From Paracoccaceae bacterium (GTDB lineage Bacteria > Pseudomonadota > Alphaproteobacteria > Rhodobacterales > Rhodobacteraceae): DNA of 6,065 bases. Location of the stretch: contig JAHRVZ010000093.1 in NCBI GenBank assembly GCA_019090405.1, forward strand, positions 1 through 6,065, written 5' to 3'. Made by a program: the position numbers and the translations under genes. The notes under the pieces were generated by a model. That model made no database searches. It worked only from the letters and a program-made list of their open reading frames with translations, and was not told the DNA's origin. The number at the start of each line of letters is the position of its first letter. Position 1 is the stretch's first letter. Positions 1 through 4,889 of this stretch are shown one piece after another.

Positions 1-8
1 CTCCTTTC
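1..8 (-). promoter_or_regulatory. Possible ribosome binding site of a leftward gene starting outside the window
   Basis: Read on the minus strand, the first bases give GGAAAGGAG, which contains a near-perfect Shine-Dalgarno core (AAGGAG, positions 6 to 1). A start codon at the usual distance would fall just beyond the left edge. A divergent neighbour of parE sharing the short intergenic region is therefore plausible. An ATG at minus-strand positions 11-9 also exists, but it overlaps this core and has no Shine-Dalgarno sequence of its own. This is inference from one short motif. Confidence 0.3.
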
Positions 9-64
9 CATGAATTACGACGATTGGCGATACACATCCCCTTTCCCCGTCGGCCCTCACCTGC

Positions 65-96
65 CATAATCCGACAAAAGCCAAGAATAAAAAGAG
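65..96 (+). promoter_or_regulatory. Candidate -10 element and ribosome binding site of parE
   Basis: CATAAT at 65-70 resembles a sigma-70 -10 box. No convincing -35 lies 16-18 bases upstream; the stretch around 41-47 is only pyrimidine-rich. AAAGAG at 91-96 lies 7 bases before the ATG at 104 and is a reasonable Shine-Dalgarno sequence. The ribosome site is better supported than the promoter. Confidence 0.35.
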
Positions 97-103
97 CAGC
101 GGT

Positions 104-2062
104 ATGAACGATCTCCTTTCCGGGCAACCGGGTCCGTCCGATTATGATGCCTCGTCCATCGAAGTTCTCGAAGGGCTGGAACCTGTACGAAAACGCCCCG
201 GTATGTATATCGGCGGTACCGATGAACGGGCGCTGCATCACCTTGTTGCCGAAGTTCTTGACAACTCAATGGACGAAGCGGTGGCCGGTCACGCCACCCG
301 GATCGAGGTTGAATTACTGGCCGATTACTCGGTTTTGATCCGTGACAATGGCCGTGGCATCCCGGTTGATCCGCACCCAAAATTCCCTGACAAATCCGCC
401 CTTGAGGTGATCCTGTGTACCCTGCACGCTGGCGGCAAATTCAGCGGTGACGCCTATGAAACATCCGGAGGGCTGCACGGCGTCGGCGCGTCCGTGGTCA
501 ACGCCCTGTCAGATTCGATGGTGGTACAGGTCGCGCGTGATCGTCAGGTGTATGAGCAACGCTTTTCCCGTGGCATTCCCCTTGGCCCGGTGGAAAAAAT
601 CGGCGCGGCCCCTAACCGGCGTGGCACCACCGTTACCTTTCACGCGGATGAGCAGATATTCGGTCATCACCGGTTCAAACCCGCGCGTATTTTCAAATCT
701 ATCCGCTCTAAGGCCTATCTGTTCTCGGGTGTCGAAATTCGCTGGAAATCGGCGATTGATGATGGCGAGACCCCAACCACGGCGACGTTTCATTTTCCCG
801 GTGGTTTGTCCGATTACCTGAACGAAACACTAGGCACGGCCTCGGTCTATGCCGACCAGCCGTTTGCCGGCACCGTTGATTTCCGCGAAAAATTCGATGT
901 TGCGGGCAAGGTCGAATGGGCGATCAACTGGACCCCGTCGCGCGATGGGTTCATCCAGTCCTATTGTAACACTGTCCCCACCCCCGAAGGCGGCACCCAC
1001 GAGGCCGGGTTCTGGAGCGCTATCCTCAAGGGTATCCGCGCCTATGGTGAATTGGTGAACAACCGCAAAGCCGCGCAGATCAACCGCGATGACCTGACCA
1101 CGGGCGGCTGCGCTTTGGTCAGTTGTTTCGTGCGCGAGCCTGAATTTGTCGGCCAGACCAAAGACCGCCTTGCCACGGTCGAGGCCCAGAGGTTGGTGGA
1201 AAACTCGGTCCGCGATCACTTTGACAACTGGCTGGCGGCTGACACCAAATCGGCAGGCGCGATCCTTGATTTCCTGATCCTGCGCGCCGAAGAACGCCTG
1301 CGCCGTCGTCAGGAAAAGGAAACCGCCCGTAAAACAGCCACCAAAAAGCTGCGCTTGCCGGGTAAACTTACTGATTGTACCTCAAAGACCCGCGAAGGCA
1401 CTGAACTATTCATCGTCGAAGGCGATTCCGCTGGTGGATCGGCGAAAATGGCGCGCAATCGCAAAACCCAGGCGTTGTTGCCGCTGCGCGGTAAAATCCT
1501 GAACGTTTTGGGCGCGGCCAGCTCGAAACTTGGCTCAAACGCCGAGATTGCAGATTTATCGCAGGCGTTGGGCGTTGGCTTGGGTCCGCGGTTCAACATC
1601 GACGATCTGCGCTATGACAAAATCATCATCATGACGGACGCGGATGTTGACGGCGCTCATATCGCGGCACTGCTGATGACATTCTTTTTCACCCAGATGC
1701 GGCCGATGATTGATACCGGGCACCTGTATCTGGCCTGCCCGCCGCTGTTTCGCCTGACGCAGGGGGCGAAACGGGTCTATTGCATTGATGAAGCTGAGAA
1801 AAATGCGCTGCTTGAGGCGGGGATTGGCGGCAAAGGCAAAATAGACGTATCGCGGTTCAAAGGTTTGGGAGAGATGGATCATAAGGATCTGAAAGAGACC
1901 ACAATGGACCCGAATTCACGCAAGCTGATCCGGGTGACGATCGACGAAGACGAGCCGGGCGAAACTGGCGATCTGGTAGAACGGCTGATGGGGAAAAAGC
2001 CTGAGAAGCGGTATGAGTACATTCAAGAGAATGCACGGTTTGTGGAGGAGTTGGATGTTTGA
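104..2062 (+). CDS. parE: DNA topoisomerase IV subunit B (ParE)
   Basis: This is the ATPase subunit of topoisomerase IV, which with ParC decatenates daughter chromosomes and relaxes supercoils in the cytoplasm. The 652-residue product has the full type IIA B-subunit order. The N-terminal GHKL ATPase shows the E50-xx-D53-N54 box, DNGRGI at 81-86 and the glycine-rich lid GGLHGVGAS at 122-130. A transducer domain follows. The TOPRIM domain shows EGDSAGG from E439, PLRGKILN from 460 and the metal-binding TDADVDGAHI at 511-520 (D512, D514, D516). The C-terminal FKGLGEM signature begins near 585. The length fits ParE, and there is no long insertion like the one that makes proteobacterial GyrB about 800 residues. 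The ATG at 104 is preceded by AAAGAG at 7 bases. The end (FVEELDV) appears intact, so the downstream cassette did not disrupt it. GyrB is the main alternative and is less likely on length. Confidence 0.95.
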   Translation: MNDLLSGQPGPSDYDASSIEVLEGLEPVRKRPGMYIGGTDERALHHLVAEVLDNSMDEAVAGHATRIEVELLADYSVLIRDNGRGIPVDPHPKFPDKSALEVILCTLHAGGKFSGDAYETSGGLHGVGASVVNALSDSMVVQVARDRQVYEQRFSRGIPLGPVEKIGAAPNRRGTTVTFHADEQIFGHHRFKPARIFKSIRSKAYLFSGVEIRWKSAIDDGETPTTATFHFPGGLSDYLNETLGTASVYADQPFAGTVDFREKFDVAGKVEWAINWTPSRDGFIQSYCNTVPTPEGGTHEAGFWSAILKGIRAYGELVNNRKAAQINRDDLTTGGCALVSCFVREPEFVGQTKDRLATVEAQRLVENSVRDHFDNWLAADTKSAGAILDFLILRAEERLRRRQEKETARKTATKKLRLPGKLTDCTSKTREGTELFIVEGDSAGGSAKMARNRKTQALLPLRGKILNVLGAASSKLGSNAEIADLSQALGVGLGPRFNIDDLRYDKIIIMTDADVDGAHIAALLMTFFFTQMRPMIDTGHLYLACPPLFRLTQGAKRVYCIDEAEKNALLEAGIGGKGKIDVSRFKGLGEMDHKDLKETTMDPNSRKLIRVTIDEDEPGETGDLVERLMGKKPEKRYEYIQENARFVEELDV

Positions 2063-2110
2063 GCGAATTTCCTTATAACTAAATCTTGAGGTTTGGACTA
2101 ACATTTGATC

Positions 2111-2118
2111 TATATATT
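2111..2118 (+). promoter_or_regulatory. Candidate -10 region of the R-M cassette
   Basis: TATATATT lies in the 80-base gap between parE and the methyltransferase, 25 bases before the start codon. Possible -35 partners are poor: TTGAGG at 2086-2091 sits 19 bases from TATATA, and TTGGAC at 2093-2098 is too close. No C-protein operator of the GACT-N-AGTC type was recognised. A promoter internal to this gap is expected because I see no operon link to parE, but the exact element is uncertain. Confidence 0.3.
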
Positions 2119-2130
2119 CCTGAACAGTTC

Positions 2131-2135
2131 GAGGT
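2131..2135 (+). promoter_or_regulatory. Ribosome binding site of the methyltransferase
   Basis: GAGGT ends 7 bases before the ATG at 2143 and is a strong Shine-Dalgarno match. It fixes that ATG as the start. The downstream endonuclease has no comparable site, so the protective enzyme appears to have the better initiation signal. Confidence 0.7.
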
Positions 2136-2142
2136 GCAGTAG

Positions 2143-2775
2143 ATGACACATGAAGCAAACCAAAACTTGAGAGCGTTCCTTGACGGACAGAAATTTGCCA
2201 CTGTTATGGCAGACCCTCCTTGGCGTTTCACCAACAGAACCGGCAAGATCGCACCTGAACACAAACGCCTCGCGCGTTATCCAACGATGGAGTTGGATGA
2301 AATCTGTTCATTGCCAGTATCAGAACATCTTGAGGACACAGCCCATTGCTACATGTGGGTACCCAACGCCCTTCTGCCGGACGGATTGAAAGTTCTTTCT
2401 GCCTGGGGGTTTGAGTATAAATCCAATATCATTTGGCACAAAATCCGAAAAGATGGCGGTTCAGATGGTCGTGGTGTTGGTTTTTATTTCCGCAATGTAA
2501 CAGAAATTATTCTGTTCGGAGTTCGTGGGAAAAATGCCCGGACGCTTCAGCCAGGCCGCCGACAGGTCAACTATCTCAGTTCGCGCAAGAGAGAGCATTC
2601 CAGAAAACCCGATGAGCAATACGATATTATCGAGTCCTGTAGCTGGGGGCCTTATCTTGAACTCTTTGGTCGAGGGAAACGCGAGAACTGGACCGTTTGG
2701 GGCAACCAAGCAGATGACGATTACAAACCGACATGGGACACTTACAAACACAATTCCAGTGTCGCCGCAGAATGA
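2143..2775 (+). CDS. MT-A70 family DNA N6-adenine methyltransferase of a Type II R-M system
   Basis: The 210-residue protein is predicted to transfer a methyl group from S-adenosylmethionine to the N6 of adenine in the host's recognition sites, protecting them from the endonuclease encoded next to it. The catalytic DPPW motif is at 24-27 (MADPPWRF). Other family hallmarks are YMWVPNALL at 70-78, the strand region FRNVTEIILFGVRG at about 116-129, HSRKPDEQY at 152-160, and the ending LELFGRGKRENWTVWGNQ at about 172-189. The last of these is the usual SAM-site side of the fold in bacterial MT-A70 proteins such as M.MunI. The protein is complete at normal length. GAGGT 7 bases upstream supports the start. 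The stop lies one base before the endonuclease ATG, so the pair is almost certainly co-transcribed. The gene is AT-richer than parE. The target sequence cannot be read from the protein. An orphan methylase role is unlikely given its neighbour. Confidence 0.88.
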   Translation: MTHEANQNLRAFLDGQKFATVMADPPWRFTNRTGKIAPEHKRLARYPTMELDEICSLPVSEHLEDTAHCYMWVPNALLPDGLKVLSAWGFEYKSNIIWHKIRKDGGSDGRGVGFYFRNVTEIILFGVRGKNARTLQPGRRQVNYLSSRKREHSRKPDEQYDIIESCSWGPYLELFGRGKRENWTVWGNQADDDYKPTWDTYKHNSSVAAE

Positions 2776-2776
2776 A

Positions 2777-3499
2777 ATGAACCAACAATTAGCAGACGTA
2801 TCCCAAGGCAACGTGTCAGACAGTTTGGAAACCGTTAAATCAGTATTTGAACCTGATATTCTGAAAAAATTCGAGGTTTTTAGCTATAGAAATGCAGCGT
2901 CGATACTCAAATCAAGTTTTCCGCAGCATTTTGAAGAACTCTCGGCGATACTAAAAACATTTTCGATCAGCCGATCAATGATACGTGAACCCGGCGGGAG
3001 TAAGAGCAACATCGCGAAATATGTCGATACACTGTTTTCTGACGGTTGGATTGAAACGAGAATCTCAGCCGACCTTCATGTAAAACTCATCCATGCTCAA
3101 AGAAAAACTGAAATTCTGGGAGAATACACAAGAGAGGGATATTTGGACGCCCATCGAATAGACTTTGTTAAAGGTAAAGTCGCACTGGATTTGGAATGGA
3201 ACAGCAAAGATCAAACTTATGACCGCGACCTCTATGCCTTTTCTGCATTTTATGATGCAGGCGCTATAGATTTAGGCATTATTCTGACCAGAGGATCCAG
3301 CTTGGATAACGAGTTCTTTCGAAGTCTTGGCAAAGTTCTCAAGAAAGACGGCACCTTGGGTTCGGAAGAAGTCTTTAAAAAATACGGTGCTTCGACAACG
3401 TGGATGGGCAAGCTACTTTATCGGCTGGACGCCGGAAGAAATGGAGGATGTCCAGTTCTAGCATTTGGTATAACTCCAGAATGTGTCACTGATTCCTAG
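2777..3499 (+). CDS. BglII-family Type II restriction endonuclease
   Basis: The 240-residue protein is predicted to cleave unmethylated copies of the site protected by the preceding methyltransferase. The core region at 126-152 reads HRID, eight residues, then DLEWNSKDQ and DRDL, resembling the BglII/BstYI family. D129, D138 and E140 are spaced exactly like the BglII catalytic set D84, E93 and Q95, giving a D-x8-D-x-E arrangement in a PD-(D/E)xK-type fold. A conserved-looking C-terminal stretch (YGASTTWMGKLL at about 203-214, then GGCPVLAFGI at 223-232) also fits family members known to me. I chose the ATG at 2777 because it follows the methylase stop directly (TGAAATG) and gives a length near BglII's 223 residues. 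An in-frame ATG at 2714 would add 21 residues inside the methylase gene, and the frame is open as far back as 2525. Neither start has a strong Shine-Dalgarno sequence, so translation may depend on reinitiation. The gene is AT-rich, for example 38% GC in the block 2881-2940. Confidence 0.82.
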   Translation: MNQQLADVSQGNVSDSLETVKSVFEPDILKKFEVFSYRNAASILKSSFPQHFEELSAILKTFSISRSMIREPGGSKSNIAKYVDTLFSDGWIETRISADLHVKLIHAQRKTEILGEYTREGYLDAHRIDFVKGKVALDLEWNSKDQTYDRDLYAFSAFYDAGAIDLGIILTRGSSLDNEFFRSLGKVLKKDGTLGSEEVFKKYGASTTWMGKLLYRLDAGRNGGCPVLAFGITPECVTDS

Positions 3500-3535
3500 T
3501 CTGCTGTAATATGCCACTCAAAACGGACAACACAT

Positions 3536-4027
3536 ATGCCAACCACACAACCCATCCCCGCGCCATTCATGTCAAGCATAATGGATATCAAACCCGAATG
3601 GATCGACTTTAACGGCCATCTGAACATGGCCTATTACAACGTCCTGTTTGATACCGGCATCGACGAAGCCTATGCATTACTTGGGTTCGGAGCTGAATAC
3701 CGTGAAACACGCAAACACACGACCTATACCGGCGAATTTCATATCCGCTATGTGCGTGAACTGCATCTGACTGATAAAGTTAAGGTCAGCCTGCAAATGA
3801 TTGACTACAATGACAAAAGCTTTCAACTCTATCAGGAAATCCGGCACGTCGATGGCTGGCTTGCCGCAACAGGCGAGACATTGGGGCTGCATATCGACAT
3901 GTCTGGCCCGAAAGTGGCGCGCTTTCCCGATGATATTGCCCAAAATATCGCAGCGATGCAGCAAGCCCACTCATCGTTGCCACGGCCAGACGCAATTGGA
4001 AAAGGTATCAGCATCAGACACAAGTAA
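3536..4027 (+). CDS. 4HBT hotdog-fold acyl-CoA thioesterase
   Basis: The 163-residue cytoplasmic protein is predicted to hydrolyse an acyl-CoA thioester. The N-terminal signature PEWIDFNGHLNMAYY at 20-34 carries the D24-xxx-H28-x-N30 pattern of 4-hydroxybenzoyl-CoA thioesterase-like enzymes, with D24 as the likely catalytic residue. It is followed by the long hotdog helix and by strands including FHIRYVREL at 68-76 and the second-half segment ending near the GLHIDM strand at 117-122. A single hotdog domain of this size normally works as a dimer or tetramer. The motif resembles the thioesterase domains found with carnitine and betaine catabolism (betainyl-CoA thioesterase), but no such genes are next to it, so the substrate is open. 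The start at 3536 has only a weak GGAC about 7 bases upstream. M12 at 3569 and M16 are possible alternative starts. The gene returns to the more GC-rich, core-like codon style after the R-M cassette and is probably ancestral to the locus. Confidence 0.82.
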   Translation: MPTTQPIPAPFMSSIMDIKPEWIDFNGHLNMAYYNVLFDTGIDEAYALLGFGAEYRETRKHTTYTGEFHIRYVRELHLTDKVKVSLQMIDYNDKSFQLYQEIRHVDGWLAATGETLGLHIDMSGPKVARFPDDIAQNIAAMQQAHSSLPRPDAIGKGISIRHK

Positions 4028-4204
4028 TTGATGTAAATGCAGTTACTCACATGAGCTTTGGAGTTTAAATATCTGACTTACCTACGTTATTCATCATTAT
4101 CAACAAAGTTATTTCCACAGCACCATCTGCACTCCCAGACCTGCAATCCGCCAATTCACGCAACCCTATTGGCCCGCCTCTGGCTTTTTGATAGACCGCA
4201 GCGA
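4028..4204 (+). other. AT-rich intergenic stretch without a recognisable gene
   Basis: This is the left part of a 308-base gap between the thioesterase and the DUF4177 gene. I see no open frame with a start and ribosome site, no tRNA-like fold and no strong intrinsic terminator. A GCC/GGC pair of only three bases precedes TTTTT at 4185-4189. Two DnaA-box-like nonamers lie at 4097-4119 and are listed separately. A promoter for the DUF4177 gene could lie here or in the palindromic structure that follows, but no clear -35/-10 pair was found. Confidence 0.5.
4097..4119 (+). promoter_or_regulatory. Two DnaA-box-like nonamers
   Basis: TTATCAACA at 4097-4105 differs by one base from the DnaA consensus TTATCCACA. 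ATTTCCACA at 4111-4119 differs by two. They are in the same orientation and start 14 bases apart. Single near-matches arise often by chance in AT-rich DNA, and nothing else here resembles an origin: there is no dnaA, hemE or parAB gene and no cluster of more boxes. They may be DnaA titration or regulatory sites, or nothing. Confidence 0.2.
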
Positions 4205-4318
4205 TAAAGCGTTTCGCGTTGTATCTGAATCAGGATACATCGGGAAACGCCCACACCACTTATGTGTTTCGCGCGTTTCCCATTCAATTTTGATCCAAAT
4301 TGAACGCGAAACGCTTTA
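4205..4318. repeat. Symmetric nested palindrome (cloverleaf-like inverted-repeat structure)
   Basis: A perfect 16-bp inverted repeat bounds this element: TAAAGCGTTTCGCGTT at 4205-4220 and its reverse complement at 4303-4318. Inside is a concentric 9-bp inverted repeat, GGGAAACGC at 4242-4250 with GCGTTTCCC at 4273-4281, sharing the centre 4261.5. Two more dyads lie exactly 32 bases either side of that centre: GTATC/GATAC at 4221-4238, and the 8-bp TTCAATTT/AAATTGAA at 4283-4304 with a 6-base loop. On one strand this can fold as an outer stem with three arms. It ends 17 bases before the DUF4177 ATG. Candidates are a MITE or other palindromic repeat (the outer ends carry TA), a structured 5' leader RNA, or a regulatory binding region. 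No transposase or duplicated flank beyond TA is visible. The pairings are exact; the role is inference. Confidence 0.75.
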
Positions 4319-4322
4319 GCTT

Positions 4323-4327
4323 AGAGA
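4323..4327 (+). promoter_or_regulatory. Ribosome binding site of the DUF4177 gene
   Basis: AGAGA lies 8 bases before the ATG at 4336 and selects that codon over the in-frame TTG at 4300. The TTG is buried inside the palindromic structure and lacks a purine-rich site. The ribosome site begins only five bases after the outer repeat arm ends at 4318, so folding of the leader could influence its accessibility. Confidence 0.55.
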
Positions 4328-4335
4328 AATTTATC

Positions 4336-4818
4336 ATGCCAAAATACGAATACAAAGTCGTTCCCGCTCCGACCAAAGGCACCAAAGCCAAGGGCGTTAA
4401 AACCGTCGAAGGCCGCTTTGCCCTGTCGGTGCAGGGCACCCTGAACCAGATGGGGGCCGAGGGATGGGAGTATTTACGCGCCGAATTACTGCCCAGCGAT
4501 GAACGCAGCGGGCTGACCGGATCGACTACCAATTGGCGCAATGTATTGGTGTTTCGCCGCCTGGCAGACGACGACATTGATGAGTTGCAGCCCAAACTGC
4601 TGCATATGCCGACTGATGAACCAACGGTGCAAAACGACCCGCCCCTGTCCGCAGGCGCCGGTCAAATGCTAAAAGACAATGGTGTTGAAGAAACCAGTGA
4701 AGTGGCCGGCATGACCACATCGTTGCGTGCCCGCGCCGAACAGCAGCAGACCGAAACTGAGGTTCGGGAAGACGATCGCAAATCAAAGGATGACACCAAA
4801 GAAAATGGGCCCGCATAA
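4336..4818 (+). CDS. DUF4177 domain-containing protein of unknown function
   Basis: The 160-residue protein begins MPKYEYKVVPAP, and at about 35-46 has LNQMGAEGWEYL. These are the two hallmarks of the DUF4177 family: an N-terminal YEYKVV strand, then a helix ending in GAEGWEL-like residues. The strand NVLVFRRL at 69-76 closes the small domain. The family has no established biochemical role known to me. From about residue 78 on, the chain is rich in D, E, K, Q, S and T with little hydrophobic content, so the C-terminal half is probably disordered. No signal peptide or membrane segment is seen, so a cytoplasmic location is expected. The start at 4336 is supported by AGAGA at 8 bases. The gene stands alone, with the palindromic element immediately upstream and 71 bases separating it from the antiporter gene. 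GC content is back at the level of the core genes. Confidence 0.75.
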   Translation: MPKYEYKVVPAPTKGTKAKGVKTVEGRFALSVQGTLNQMGAEGWEYLRAELLPSDERSGLTGSTTNWRNVLVFRRLADDDIDELQPKLLHMPTDEPTVQNDPPLSAGAGQMLKDNGVEETSEVAGMTTSLRARAEQQQTETEVREDDRKSKDDTKENGPA

Positions 4819-4875
4819 CCTGTTGGTTTACTGGAGTTTTCTGTTAGGCTTGGAACAATCCGTTTATCTCGCGCT

Positions 4876-4882
4876 AAAAAGG
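4876..4882 (+). promoter_or_regulatory. Ribosome binding site of the antiporter gene
   Basis: AAAAAGG ends 7 bases before the ATG at 4890 and supports that start. The 71-base gap between the DUF4177 stop and this ATG has no clear terminator, only a 4-bp AACC/GGTT dyad. It has no convincing promoter either, so co-transcription with the DUF4177 gene is possible but not shown. Confidence 0.5.
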
Positions 4883-4889
4883 TTCACTT

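Noticed and set aside
830..1219. 129-codon open frame on the minus strand inside parE
   Set aside because: It lies wholly within a well-supported conserved gene, its translation resembles no family I know, and GC-rich coding DNA routinely leaves antisense frames open.
104..2062. Assignment as GyrB rather than ParE
   Set aside because: The 652-residue length and the absence of a long insertion fit ParE. Proteobacterial GyrB is usually about 800 residues.
2525..2776. Upstream extension of the endonuclease frame over the methylase gene
   Set aside because: It overlaps conserved methylase residues in another frame, would make the endonuclease far longer than BglII-family enzymes, and shows no family-like sequence before the methionine at 2777.
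4171..4189. Intrinsic terminator candidate before TTTTT
   Set aside because: The best stem near the T run is only three base pairs, too weak to call.
4300..4335. TTG at 4300 as the start of the DUF4177 gene
   Set aside because: The codon lies within the palindromic structure and has no ribosome binding site. The ATG at 4336 has AGAGA at 8 bases and begins directly with the family's usual N-terminus.
4028..4335. Replication origin suggested by AT-rich DNA, DnaA-like boxes and palindromes
   Set aside because: There are only two imperfect boxes, no origin-associated genes, and the palindromes are GC-rich and better explained as a repeat or leader.
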